Source of the DNA: Ignavibacteria bacterium UBA2360
GTDB taxonomy: Bacteria > Bacteroidota > Ignavibacteria > Tepidaquicellales > OLB5
Length of the DNA: 64,000 nucleotides
Reading direction: 5' to 3'
Assembly (NCBI GenBank): GCA_002344125.1
Contig: DDTQ01000011.1
Location: forward strand, 1-64,000
The notes beneath the pieces are model-generated. The model was not told the origin of the DNA and searched no databases. It saw only the letters and a program-made list of their open reading frames with translations. Of the stretch, positions 36,701 to 44,449 are shown one piece after another. The translations under genes and the position numbers were made by a program. Within the stretch, counting starts at the first letter, position 1; the number at the start of each line of letters is the position of its first letter.

Positions 36701-37503
36701 TTGATAAGGAAAAAGGATTACTGAGCCTTATTATTCTTGAAATGTGGGGAAGCTCAAGGCTGTGCCGCCACCTGAAAAAAGGTGAGCGCGTTGTTGTGAT
36801 GGGACCCACGGGCGAGCCGACTGAAATACCGACCGGTGAAACCGTTCTGCTTGCAGGCGGCGGACTTGGTAATGCTGTGCTTTTTTCAGTAGCAAAAGCT
36901 TTAAAAGACGCAGGCAATAAAGTGGTTTACTTTGCAGGCTACAGGAATACAAGCGATGTATTCAAGCGTGATGAAGTTGAAGAAGGCACAGATATGGTTG
37001 TATGGTCAAATGATTTCGGTGATACTATTCAGCCTCGCAGGCCGCAGGATAGAGCAATTACCGCGAACATTGTACAGGCTATGATAGCGTATGCTGAGGG
37101 CAAGCTTGAACCGAATCCGGGTGATAAACCTTTGTATGACCTGAAACAAATAAACAGGATAATTGCTATAGGCAGTGACAGAATGATGAAAGCTGTACAG
37201 GAAGCAAGGTATGGATCATTGAAGCCCTATATAAATCCGGTACATACAGCTATTGCAAGTATTAACTCGCCTATGCAGTGCATGATGAAGGAAGTTTGCG
37301 CGCAGTGCCTGCAAAGGCACGTTGACCCTGAAACAGGTAAGGAATCATTTGTATTCACCTGCTTTAACCAGGATCAGCACATGGATAAGGTTGACTTCAA
37401 TAATCTGAACACGCGCTTAAAGAACAACAGCGTGCTTGAGAAGTTAACCAAGTTCTGGATGGATCATTTGTTTGAAAAAGCAGGCAATGATTTTACAGTG
37501 TAA
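33760..37503 (+). CDS. Fused NfnB/NfnA-like FAD, Fe-S and NAD(P) oxidoreductase
   Basis: 1247 residues. Residues 1-300 are helical and unassigned. About 308-400 is a cysteine-rich Fe-S region (CVFCHERGKDSC, GGCPLD, CPGTGHRICNDCMKAC). From about 450 a GltD/NfnB-like double-nucleotide fold follows (MVVGMGPAGYTLSQYL; second site VVIGGGLTAIDT at 629). From about 917 a PyrK/NfnA-like FAD/NAD module follows (KFHPGQFYRL, LLAGGGLGNAVLF), ending in CMMKEVCAQC and CFNQ as 2Fe-2S ligands. NfnAB normally has two separate subunits for electron bifurcation between NADPH, NADH and ferredoxin. A single fused chain with this N-terminus is unusual. AAAGGAG lies 12 bases before the ATG. Confidence 0.85.
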   Translation: MIDLALKHGFKFEDLFESAKLRELTQKFYTYYHTSNQSSFEKFSRYRDVNGEGFSELDTSNIIIESARYLDSFLVDFFGIKFEANALKYDNETEREILKVRSDFMIKKVFKKFKPADLASIRFPDLNSKADLMKSQLFPELPWKSDEEKATAYMIRTLDEMEQHLRNHLEVMPNGFIFDTKLFEQAKEYFHKTTTINGLKTFTDNITLTDVKNPNGTVEQLRVYEFLKNVIDLIQKWCYARMVDSAEKHKINDWALFHQPMNLNYNDLIHNKVETEGIPEKIYGEEETLRRRDGFKLTDSRYDNRKVMGEVEYCVFCHERGKDSCSKGLLDKDGTPKKNPLGIKLGGCPLDEKISEMHTLKYEGRSIGALGIIMIDNPMCPGTGHRICNDCMKACIYQKQDPVNIPQIETRTLTDVLNLPWGFEIYSLLTRWNPINVKRPYQLPYNGKNVMVVGMGPAGYTLSQYLLNEGFGVIGVDGLKIEHVHPDITGGRDEDGNYVIPKPVYTYKEIQDELDKRIFLGFGGVSEYGITVRWDKNFLKVEYLTLARRKHFKVYDGIRFGGTIEIDDAWKLGIDHIAIATGAGKPTIVKIKNNLIRGIRKASDFLMGLQLTGAAKKDSLANLMLQLPAVVIGGGLTAIDTTTEAFAYYPIQVEKFLDRYEGSVAEFGEEKVMSMYDEEEKGIARTFLEHGMAIRNERKRAAEAGEEPNFVPLVRSWGGVTLCYRKTVNDSPAYRLNHEEVIKSLEEGIYYWEKMSPVEAIPNEYGAVKEMIFRKQGKTNEGKYIELDETVTLPAKTVIVAAGTSPNVIYEREHPGTFVLDEWKQFFQTYKLGPKGELIKTEKGETGFFTSYSKEGKYVTVYGDNHPAYAGNVVKAMASAKDGYKELLKVFPGIINEEQPKEKEEIFTELVQKLDNEFIAVVEEINILTPTIIEVVLKAPLQAKKFHPGQFYRLQNYETTAPEIDGSRMMMEGLALTGAWVDKEKGLLSLIILEMWGSSRLCRHLKKGERVVVMGPTGEPTEIPTGETVLLAGGGLGNAVLFSVAKALKDAGNKVVYFAGYRNTSDVFKRDEVEEGTDMVVWSNDFGDTIQPRRPQDRAITANIVQAMIAYAEGKLEPNPGDKPLYDLKQINRIIAIGSDRMMKAVQEARYGSLKPYINPVHTAIASINSPMQCMMKEVCAQCLQRHVDPETGKESFVFTCFNQDQHMDKVDFNNLNTRLKNNSVLEKLTKFWMDHLFEKAGNDFTV

Positions 37504-37525
37504 CAAAGTATAACTATAATTTGTC

Positions 37526-37545
37526 ATTCCTGCGAAAGCAGGAAT
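37526..37545. repeat. Small REP-like palindrome
   Basis: ATTCCTGC-GAAA-GCAGGAAT just after the flavoprotein stop and before its terminator. It shares the GAAA loop with the element at 31082. Confidence 0.75.
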
Positions 37546-37548
37546 CTT

Positions 37549-37577
37549 AAAAGCCCGGTGCAAGCCGGGCTTTTGTT
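37549..37577 (+). terminator. Terminator of the fused flavoprotein gene
   Basis: AAAAGCCCGG, a 6-base loop, CCGGGCTTTT: a strong GC stem with a T-run. It marks the left edge of the AT-rich island. Confidence 0.9.
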
Positions 37578-37647
37578 GTTTACTTAAAATGAAATTGTAT
37601 ATTATATTATAAAATACTAAGTTACTACAACTTAATCTAAATAACTA

Positions 37648-39468
37648 ATGTACAATTTCAAAGAACAAATACTTGAAGACTTAAAATTAATTCAGAATAC
37701 TTATGGGGAAAATGATAGAAACGTACTAAAAGATGAATATGCTTTCAATTATTGGATCTTAAGTAGAATCTATGATATTGATGAAGAAATCGCATATTCA
37801 CTAATCACTGAATACAATGATAAGAATATTGATTGTTATGTGCATTTTGAAGAATCTAAAGAACTATTCATCATTCAAAATAAGTATTATGATGAAAAAA
37901 CTCATTTAGATAGAAAAGAAGTTGCTGATTTTTTAACGACACCATTAACGCATTTAAAAAATAATAGCTATACTAGAAATAAAGAACTACAGAAAATTTT
38001 TACCAATGCATACAACGATGACGAATATAAGATTTGGTTTCATTTCTTTATGACAAATGACAATACAAGTGAATCTATTGAGTTATTGATCAAGGACTTT
38101 AATCTGAAAATAACAGAATCAGGATGTGCAACAATTAGGGCAAATATGCATTATTTAAGTGATATTGAAACAATTTACTATGGTCAAGCATTTAAAGAAA
38201 AACAAAATTTCACTTATATATTAAATACTGTAAATAAAGGAACAATTTTACAAATCCTACCGGAAGAATACCAACTTGAGGGAATGTCAAAGGCTTTTTA
38301 TATAATGACACCAATTTCTCAAATATTTCAAATGTATAAGGAAGCCAAACAAAAGTCCTACCCTTTATTTGAAGAAAACATACGAGAATATTTAGGTAAG
38401 AATAGCGTCAATAACGGAATAATAAATACACTTAAGAACAGCAAGGATAGAAACAATTTTTTTTACTACAATAACGGCATAACAGTAATTTGTGAAAGTG
38501 CAAATAAAGATACCAGCAATACTTTAAAACTACTTAAACCTCAAGTAGTCAATGGTTGTCAAACTGTAAATACTATATATGAAGTTTTATCCGATTTTAA
38601 AGCAGAAGATTTGAATAAAGAATTTAAATACTCTTATGTTATGGTCAAAGTTTTAGTATTTAACAAAGAGATGGAAATAGAAAAACCAAATTTCTATAGA
38701 GACATTGTGAAATATACTAATAGACAGAATGCAATCAATGAAAATGCTTTTGGTGCAAGATTAGATCTTTTCTATAATCTACAGGGTGAGTTCTTGAGAC
38801 GAGGATTTCTTTTGGAAGTAAAACCTGGCGATAAAATCAAATTTAAGGAAAAATATAATACTAAGATTGCAATTAGCGAATTGCTATTGCAGGCAAACAA
38901 ATTAAGTAGTTCCATTAATTTAGAGCTGAAAACTTTTCAGGACATTTACGTGCCACTTGAAAAATTATTACAAGTTTATATTGCAATTATGCTAGATGGA
39001 TATTATGCATATTCGAAAAAGAATCTGATTCTAAAAAATACTAGCGACATATATAAGAATTATTCAACAAAAATTAATGAAAACCTTACAATTGAAAACA
39101 TGATTAGACTAATATTGATTTATAAAAGAGCAGAAATACAAAGATCAGGGAGCGAGGATAAAAGAACTCCTATTCCTTATTACTTGATAGGATTTATGGG
39201 TTACTTCATAAAGGACAAAACGAAACTAAACAAGGTTATACTAAATCTATTCAGTAACAATAAATTGTTTGATGAATTTTACGATTATTTGACAAAACTA
39301 ACAAACCTTTACAAAAAGAAATATCCCGCTGAATACAATTTCATGATTAAGAAGCAAATCGATATTCATCTATTAGAACAACAAATAGAAACCCTAGACA
39401 CAATCAGTACAAATCATAACTTAAACAACTTCATAAAAGAATTAAGATTTACGGAAAATATAACATAA
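37648..39468 (+). CDS. AIPR family abortive-infection protein
   Basis: 606 residues. The AIPR core is visible at about 270-303: NNFFYYNNGITVICE followed by LLKPQVVNGCQTVNTIYE, the family hallmark. The N-terminal domain resembles an Mrr-like restriction nuclease, with D62 (NIDCYVHFEE) followed by Q77-x-K79 (FIIQNKYY), the PD-(D/E)xK variant DxxQxK. AIPR proteins act in abortive infection and phage resistance, some together with a partner. Composition is far more AT-rich than the flanking genes (a sampled 60-base line has 13 G+C, against 33 in the flavoprotein gene), suggesting transfer. Start ATG without an obvious ribosome site. Confidence 0.85.
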   Translation: MYNFKEQILEDLKLIQNTYGENDRNVLKDEYAFNYWILSRIYDIDEEIAYSLITEYNDKNIDCYVHFEESKELFIIQNKYYDEKTHLDRKEVADFLTTPLTHLKNNSYTRNKELQKIFTNAYNDDEYKIWFHFFMTNDNTSESIELLIKDFNLKITESGCATIRANMHYLSDIETIYYGQAFKEKQNFTYILNTVNKGTILQILPEEYQLEGMSKAFYIMTPISQIFQMYKEAKQKSYPLFEENIREYLGKNSVNNGIINTLKNSKDRNNFFYYNNGITVICESANKDTSNTLKLLKPQVVNGCQTVNTIYEVLSDFKAEDLNKEFKYSYVMVKVLVFNKEMEIEKPNFYRDIVKYTNRQNAINENAFGARLDLFYNLQGEFLRRGFLLEVKPGDKIKFKEKYNTKIAISELLLQANKLSSSINLELKTFQDIYVPLEKLLQVYIAIMLDGYYAYSKKNLILKNTSDIYKNYSTKINENLTIENMIRLILIYKRAEIQRSGSEDKRTPIPYYLIGFMGYFIKDKTKLNKVILNLFSNNKLFDEFYDYLTKLTNLYKKKYPAEYNFMIKKQIDIHLLEQQIETLDTISTNHNLNNFIKELRFTENIT

Positions 39469-39516
39469 TTTTGAATTCCAATGTATGCTACCAATGTAAA
39501 GAGGCGCAATCATAAT

Positions 39517-39537
39517 GGTATTCAGCTAAGGAATACC
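39517..39537. promoter_or_regulatory. Inverted repeat upstream of darT1 (distal)
   Basis: GGTATTC-7-GAATACC, about 50 bases after the AIPR stop and 125 before darT1. It is a candidate operator for the toxin-antitoxin operon or an AIPR transcript end. Confidence 0.4.
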
Positions 39538-39599
39538 GATACGGTTCGTAATTGGTGTTAAATGATGGAAAAAACGCGATTATACCAGTTTGAATAGTG

Positions 39600-39619
39600 A
39601 GCGTATGAAACTATACGCT
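39600..39619. promoter_or_regulatory. Inverted repeat upstream of darT1 (proximal)
   Basis: AGCGTAT-GAAACT-ATACGCT, 43 bases before the darT1 start. Its position suits an operator through which the antitoxin or complex could repress its own operon, or an RNA hairpin in the leader. Confidence 0.45.
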
Positions 39620-39662
39620 GTTAAGCGCAGGCAAAAATTTATAGTATCTTTAAAATTTTGAT

Positions 39663-40382
39663 ATGCTTATGATACAAATTTCGAAAATTGCGAAAGAACT
39701 TGGGGTACAATCTTCTGTAGTACTGTACTTTTTAAAGTCTAAAGGTTTTAATGTTGCAGGGGTAATGTCAAAAGTCGATCAAAAAACATATAATTTTGTT
39801 CTTAAACAATTTACAAAAGCTGCAGAAATTATTCCAAGTATTGGCACACCAACTGAAATTAGTTATAAACATAATATTGATGAATTTATAAAAATAATTT
39901 CAAAACATGGAATTACAAGTTTATATCATTTTACAGATGAAAGTAATTTAGACTCTATTAAAAGACACAAAGGACTTTATAGTTGGCAAAAGTGTCTTGA
40001 TAACGGGATAAAAATAAACAAACAAGCATCTAATGAATTGTCTAGGGATTTAGATAAAAAAAAGGGGTTGGAGAATTATGTCCGCTTAAGCTTGACAAAA
40101 GATCACCCTATGATGCACGTAGCATTAAGTAATGGTGTAATTGACAAGCCAAAAATACTTAAAATAGACATTGACGTATTATATTGGTTGGAAACAAAAT
40201 ATAGTGACGTGAATGCTGCTGCAAATTACGCAAATATTGGTGGTGAATTAACACATTTGAAAAATATTGATTTTAAAATCATTAAGTCCGGCAAATGGAA
40301 AAACGAAGACGAAAAACATAAACTCCAAGCTGAAATTTTAGTAAAAGAACATATTCCCATAAAGTACATAAAAAACATTTAA
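39663..40382 (+). CDS. darT1: DarT1-type DNA ADP-ribosyltransferase toxin with IF-2 N-terminal-like domain
   Basis: 239 residues. Residues 82-230 are a DarT (formerly DUF4433) ADP-ribosyltransferase: SLYHFTDESNLDSI, YVRLSLTKDHPMMHVAL and the catalytic Glu at about 224 in QAEILVKEHIPIKYI. DarT toxins attach ADP-ribose to DNA bases; the DarT1 branch modifies guanosine and is paired with a NADAR antitoxin, as here. Residues 4-55 (ISKIAKELGVQSSVVLYFLK, KGFNV, FVLKQF) match the IF2_N fold found at the start of bacterial initiation factor IF-2. I know of no description of this fusion. ATGs at 39663 and 39669 are both possible starts. It overlaps the antitoxin gene by 1 base. Confidence 0.85.
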   Translation: MLMIQISKIAKELGVQSSVVLYFLKSKGFNVAGVMSKVDQKTYNFVLKQFTKAAEIIPSIGTPTEISYKHNIDEFIKIISKHGITSLYHFTDESNLDSIKRHKGLYSWQKCLDNGIKINKQASNELSRDLDKKKGLENYVRLSLTKDHPMMHVALSNGVIDKPKILKIDIDVLYWLETKYSDVNAAANYANIGGELTHLKNIDFKIIKSGKWKNEDEKHKLQAEILVKEHIPIKYIKNI

Positions 40383-41071
40383 TGGCAGAAAGACCAATTT
40401 TTGTTCCTGACTTTGAAGACAATAGATTTTATTTTGAGAAGAATGTGAAGTTTACTTGGTTTTCGGGCTATGCAAATTCACAAAAACAAAAATCTATACA
40501 ATCGTTACACAATAACGCTAAAATCGAATTTGGTTTAAAAAACATCTTAGAAATTTCTACAAAATCTGAAAGTCCGCTAGGAGTTGCATTAAGTGCGTTC
40601 AATTTATTTGTATCTACCAATAAAGTAACCAAAATACCTGTAGAAGCTGCATATCAAAGTAGTAAGGTATTTGAGTTAGGTGGTCCTTATACTGACCTTA
40701 GAGATAAACACCCCTATGATATAAAAAAGGATCATAGATTAAGAGAGAGCGGAAATTTGAGGTATTTTAAGTTTAATAGAACAATATGGGAATTAGAACC
40801 CAAAACAGCATTTTATGATTGGTTATATATAAAGGCACTAACGGAAAATTCTATGCTTGCTAATAAACTACTTGAATTTGACGCATTTACTGATATAGCA
40901 TTTAATCCTGAATTTTCATTAAATTGTCAAGCTCGCGCGGCTGCTATATTTGTTTCACTTAAGAGAAAAAAATTATTTAATAAATCTATAATGATAAAAA
41001 ATAATTTCATAAAACTATATAATAAGAAATCAATTGAAAGTAACGAACAACTGAGATTATTCAATGATTAA
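40382..41071 (+). CDS. darG1: NADAR-type antitoxin of DarT1
   Basis: 229 residues. Strong likeness to the DarT1-associated NADAR antitoxins: MAERPIFVPDF at the start, VKFTWFSGYANSQKQKSI, SLHNNA, LEISTKSESPLGVALSAFNL. In studied DarT1-NADAR pairs the NADAR domain removes ADP-ribose from guanine in DNA and so reverses the toxin. The gene starts at the last base of the darT1 stop codon (TAATG-type overlap), as expected for a coupled pair. Its AT-rich composition matches its neighbours. Which residues form the catalytic site cannot be assigned by eye. Confidence 0.82.
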   Translation: MAERPIFVPDFEDNRFYFEKNVKFTWFSGYANSQKQKSIQSLHNNAKIEFGLKNILEISTKSESPLGVALSAFNLFVSTNKVTKIPVEAAYQSSKVFELGGPYTDLRDKHPYDIKKDHRLRESGNLRYFKFNRTIWELEPKTAFYDWLYIKALTENSMLANKLLEFDAFTDIAFNPEFSLNCQARAAAIFVSLKRKKLFNKSIMIKNNFIKLYNKKSIESNEQLRLFND

Positions 41072-41074
41072 AAA

Positions 41075-41857
41075 TCAATAATAGTTTATAGTATATTTTT
41101 TAGAAATTTTTCTATCTTTCCAAACACGCCCTAGAATATAATCAATCTTGTTGATGTATTCTGCATGTCCCAATCGATATCTTCTATTAATAATCCTTCT
41201 ATTCTTTATATCGATCTTATTTCTACCAATCCAGTTTTTAAAACCTTGTGCATGTAAAACTAGATCATTCTTAGAAAAAACGTTAATAATCCTCCCCTTT
41301 ATAACTTTTAAAATTTTAACCCAATCTTCAGTATCAGTATCTGCAGCACCAGCTAACAGAACTAGATTTTGAACTTTATAATTAGTCCAATTGCTGGAAA
41401 GTAATGCTTTTTTTATAACTCTTGCTCCTAATGAAAATCCAATTAAATTAACTTGCATATTTGTTATATTCGGAATCTTTGAAATATGTTTTTTTAGATT
41501 TTCTCCAAGTTTAACAGCTCTTTTTAAATAAATGAGAAAATGAAAATATCTAACAAATATAACAAACGGATTTCTTGTTACTACAATATTTGCTATATCA
41601 TTATGATACGTCCAATTTCCAGACTTCCAACACAGAACATAAACCTTTCCTGCAAGTTTCAATTTATGAACACCATTCACAATTGTTTGGAATTTAACTT
41701 CCGTTTCGCAATTATATCCATGAACAAAGACATTAACTATCTTACTTCCGTCATCATGAATTTTTATTAATTTAGCCTGTGGCATTAGACAATGATTAAC
41801 TAAATAACTGTATTTTAAGGAGCTAAGATAATAATTAATATAGTTTTGTTCAATCAT
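41075..41857 (-). CDS. DUF726-like alpha/beta hydrolase
   Basis: 260 residues, convergent with the antitoxin gene (3-base gap). Fold and motifs: VFVHGYNCETE (oxyanion loop), the nucleophile Ser in VNLIGFSLGARVIKKAL, a possible acid in VFSKNDLVLH and a possible His in GHAEYI. The order and the LIGFSLGARV/VLLAGAADTD pairing resemble the DUF726 family of serine hydrolases. A membrane segment may lie near VRYFHFLIYLKRA. The substrate is unknown. It sits in the AT-rich island next to defence genes, so a role as cargo or effector is possible but unproved. Confidence 0.7.
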   Translation of the reverse strand: MIEQNYINYYLSSLKYSYLVNHCLMPQAKLIKIHDDGSKIVNVFVHGYNCETEVKFQTIVNGVHKLKLAGKVYVLCWKSGNWTYHNDIANIVVTRNPFVIFVRYFHFLIYLKRAVKLGENLKKHISKIPNITNMQVNLIGFSLGARVIKKALLSSNWTNYKVQNLVLLAGAADTDTEDWVKILKVIKGRIINVFSKNDLVLHAQGFKNWIGRNKIDIKNRRIINRRYRLGHAEYINKIDYILGRVWKDRKISKKYTINYY

Positions 41858-41960
41858 AAAATAGTATGCATTTGTATGAGTACAGGTAAAATAACAATAC
41901 GGCTAGATTAATGATGAAGAAATACAGTAGACAAGACATACTGCCTAAATATGTTAAATG

Positions 41961-41998
41961 AAAAGCGGTGTCAGGTTTATTCCTGGCACCACTTTTTT
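41961..41998 (-). terminator. Hairpin after the tryptophanase gene
   Basis: GGTGTCAGG, a 6-base loop, CCTGGCACC (one G-T pair), with T-runs on both sides. It probably ends the tryptophanase transcript on the minus strand. A nested palindrome CTGCCG-TTA-CGGCAG (42029-42043) lies just upstream. Confidence 0.6.
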
Positions 41999-42064
41999 AT
42001 GCTATATTTAAAAGATCCTTCCTGCCTGAACTGCCGTTACGGCAGGCAGGCGCTTCGCTCAGGA

Positions 42065-43441
42065 TTAAAGTCGTTCAAACTTGGCGGTAAAGTGCCTTAA
42101 GAACTCAGGTTCTTCGACTATCTTAATGCCGCGTACATTATCTTTGCCTTCAAACATCTTTTCAAATACTTCGATAACGTACTCAATATGACTCTGCGTG
42201 TAAACGCGGCGCGGTATCGCAAGCCTTACAAGCTCATTCGGCGCGGGGATTAGTTTGCCACCAGAATCATACTTACCGAACATAACCGATCCTATTTCAA
42301 CCGATCGGATGCCGCCTTTAACATAAAGCTCACAAACCATTGCCTGCCCGGGGTATTCAGTAACCGGAATGTGCGGGTAAAATGCGGCCGCATCTATATA
42401 TACGGCGTGTCCGCCGATTGGATAAATTAACGGCACACCCATTTTATATAATTTCTCGCCAAGGTATGCTGTGCTGCGTATTCTGTATTCCAGGTATGCG
42501 GGCTCAAACACTTCCTCCAAGCCTACAGCAATTGCTTCCATGCTGCGGCCGGAGAGTCCTCCGTAAGTTGCAAATCCTTCTGTGATAATAAGCAGGTTCG
42601 TGCATTCATCGGCAAGCTTTTTATCTTTCAATGCAAGGAAGCCGCCCATATTAACAAGTCCGTCTTTCTTTAAGCTCATTACTCCGCCATCAGCCAGGGC
42701 AAACATTTCCTGTGCTATCTGCTTATACGTTTTGTTCTCAAAACCCGCTTCGCGGTGTTTTATGTAATAAGAGTTTTCGGCAATACGGCAGCAATCAATA
42801 AAATAATTTACACCGTACTTCCTGCAGACCTTCTGCACTTCAACGGCATTCGCCATGCTGACAGGCTGTCCTCCGCCGCTGTTATTGGTAACGGTTAAAA
42901 TAACACCGCCAATATTACCTGCGCCATGCTTTTTGATAAGCTCTTCAAGGGCTTTGGTATCCATGTTACCTTTAAACGGCTTATCAAGCATAGGGTGTTT
43001 TGCCTCTTCAACGGGTATATCATAAGCCTCAGCTCCGCTGAATTCTATGTTAGCCCTGGTGGTATCAAAATGGGTATTGCTGATAAATACTTTTCCTTTG
43101 CCGCCTAAATGGCTGTAAAGAATTCTTTCAGCTGCCCTGCCCTGATGTGTGGGGAGTATATGTTCGTACCCTGTGAGGTCTTTTATTACTTTTTCCATGC
43201 GCAGCCAGCTGCGCGAGCCTGCATAGGCTTCATCGCCATCCATCATAGCCCCCCATTGTTTTGAGCTCATTGCGGATGTTCCGCTATCTGTCAGAAAATC
43301 GATCAGCACATGCTCTGATTTCAGCATAAATGGATTGTAGTGCGCTTCCTTAAGGTATTTTACGCGTTCTTCTTCTGTGGTAACGCTGAGCGGTTCAACT
43401 TCTTTTATCTTAAAGGGTTCAATTATTGTTCTAAAGCTCAT
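42065..43441 (-). CDS. tnaA: Tryptophanase
   Basis: About 458 residues, a PLP-dependent beta-eliminating lyase that splits tryptophan to indole, pyruvate and ammonia. PLP lysine context: GGVMSLKKDGLVNMGG. Family motifs: FLTDSGTSAMSSKQW, GDEAYAGSRS, PTHQGRAAE, NNSGGGQPVS, LRHFTAKFERL. Tyrosine phenol-lyase is the close alternative, but the position where it has the phenol-binding Arg (RSMERG) is Ile here (RSVEIG), and LRHFTAK has the tryptophanase-type His where TPL has Phe. The start at 43441 follows a good GGAG site; an open extension of 18 codons upstream is not protein-like. Confidence 0.87.
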   Translation of the reverse strand: MSFRTIIEPFKIKEVEPLSVTTEEERVKYLKEAHYNPFMLKSEHVLIDFLTDSGTSAMSSKQWGAMMDGDEAYAGSRSWLRMEKVIKDLTGYEHILPTHQGRAAERILYSHLGGKGKVFISNTHFDTTRANIEFSGAEAYDIPVEEAKHPMLDKPFKGNMDTKALEELIKKHGAGNIGGVILTVTNNSGGGQPVSMANAVEVQKVCRKYGVNYFIDCCRIAENSYYIKHREAGFENKTYKQIAQEMFALADGGVMSLKKDGLVNMGGFLALKDKKLADECTNLLIITEGFATYGGLSGRSMEAIAVGLEEVFEPAYLEYRIRSTAYLGEKLYKMGVPLIYPIGGHAVYIDAAAFYPHIPVTEYPGQAMVCELYVKGGIRSVEIGSVMFGKYDSGGKLIPAPNELVRLAIPRRVYTQSHIEYVIEVFEKMFEGKDNVRGIKIVEEPEFLRHFTAKFERL

Positions 43442-43470
43442 TTTTTCTCCAAATTTTAAAATTTGTTGCA

Positions 43471-43490
43471 GAGTCCCCAGCGGGGGACTC
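43471..43490. repeat. Small palindrome upstream of tnaA
   Basis: GAGTCCCC-AGCG-GGGGACTC. A second one, AGCCCC-AAAA-GGGGCT, lies at 43625-43640. They occupy the roughly 300-base gene-free gap between tnaA and the esterase gene, where I see no other feature. Confidence 0.65.
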
Positions 43491-43741
43491 TCCAAAGACG
43501 AGTGATATTCACTATTACAAAATTATTCAAAAATTTCAACTTAAATTATGATTTATGTCATAAAGGAAACAGCGTTTATTGCATGTAATTGAAAATAACT
43601 GAAATGCTTGAGCTGATTACGGCAAGCCCCAAAAGGGGCTCCTTCAGAGTGAGACGTCTCTCTACAGTGAATCATATGTTCTATTAATGAGTTTGCTTCG
43701 TCACTTCGCTCCTCGCAAAGTTCATCATTTCCTGGTTTTCT

Positions 43742-44392
43742 TTAAACAATGCCTGCTTTTTTCATCAGTTCAACGCTAATTTCGTGACCTCCATCAAAAA
43801 TAAATGACTTTGGCTGAAAGCCGGCATTTTTTAGTAATTGAATTTGTGAATCAGGAAAATCGCTTTTGTAGTATGGATCATTTGACGCAAATACCTGGTG
43901 AATTTCTGTTTGCCTGAATTCCGGGTAGTCGGCATAATTCAAATCATGTGCCATGCTTCCGCACCAGAATATGGCTTTATTGACTTTTGCCCTGCCCAAT
44001 GTTAACCATCGTGAAAGTGTAGCTGCGCCCTGCGAGAATCCCAGTGCGTTAATATTAATTTTATTCAACTTCGCTTTAGGTTCAATTTCATCGAAGAAGA
44101 GTCTATCCAGGTAGTTCACGTAATCTTTGATATCACTTTCGCGGTCTTCTTTGGTCATCCACGATGCGCCAACATCGCCGTGATCACCTTTTACATAAAG
44201 CCTCATTAAGCCTTCAGGGGCATAGAGCAAACTGCCGGAGTTTGCCAGTTCTTCGAACTGCAATATGAATTTGCCGGCAAGCTGGCGGTGGCCGTGCATA
44301 ACAATCCAGATGTCCTTTGTGTTATCTGTTAATTCACCAAGTGTGTAATATCTTGCTGTTCTTGTTACAGGAATGTGATGTTCTTTAAGCAT
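43742..44392 (-). CDS. Alpha/beta hydrolase (phospholipase/carboxylesterase type)
   Basis: 216 residues, cytoplasmic. The triad is visible: Ser in LGFSQGAATLSRW (G-x-S-x-G), Asp in FASNDPYYK and His in FDGGHEISVE. The MHGHRQLAGKF segment forms the oxyanion region. The fold fits the short carboxylesterase family (YpfH/acyl-protein thioesterase type). It lies between tryptophanase and fumarylacetoacetase. Its substrate is unknown. Confidence 0.85.
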   Translation of the reverse strand: MLKEHHIPVTRTARYYTLGELTDNTKDIWIVMHGHRQLAGKFILQFEELANSGSLLYAPEGLMRLYVKGDHGDVGASWMTKEDRESDIKDYVNYLDRLFFDEIEPKAKLNKININALGFSQGAATLSRWLTLGRAKVNKAIFWCGSMAHDLNYADYPEFRQTEIHQVFASNDPYYKSDFPDSQIQLLKNAGFQPKSFIFDGGHEISVELMKKAGIV

Positions 44393-44449
44393 AGTAAGAA
44401 AAACGCATTTCAGAGAAAATACGCGTTAATAGTTTGCAAAATTTTTGTT

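Noticed and set aside
39663..39840. IF-2 gene fragment
   Set aside because: The domain is in frame with and directly joined to DarT, so it is part of that protein.
42065..43441. Tyrosine phenol-lyase as the call
   Set aside because: Ile replaces the phenol-binding Arg and His replaces the TPL Phe near the C-terminus, which favours tryptophanase.
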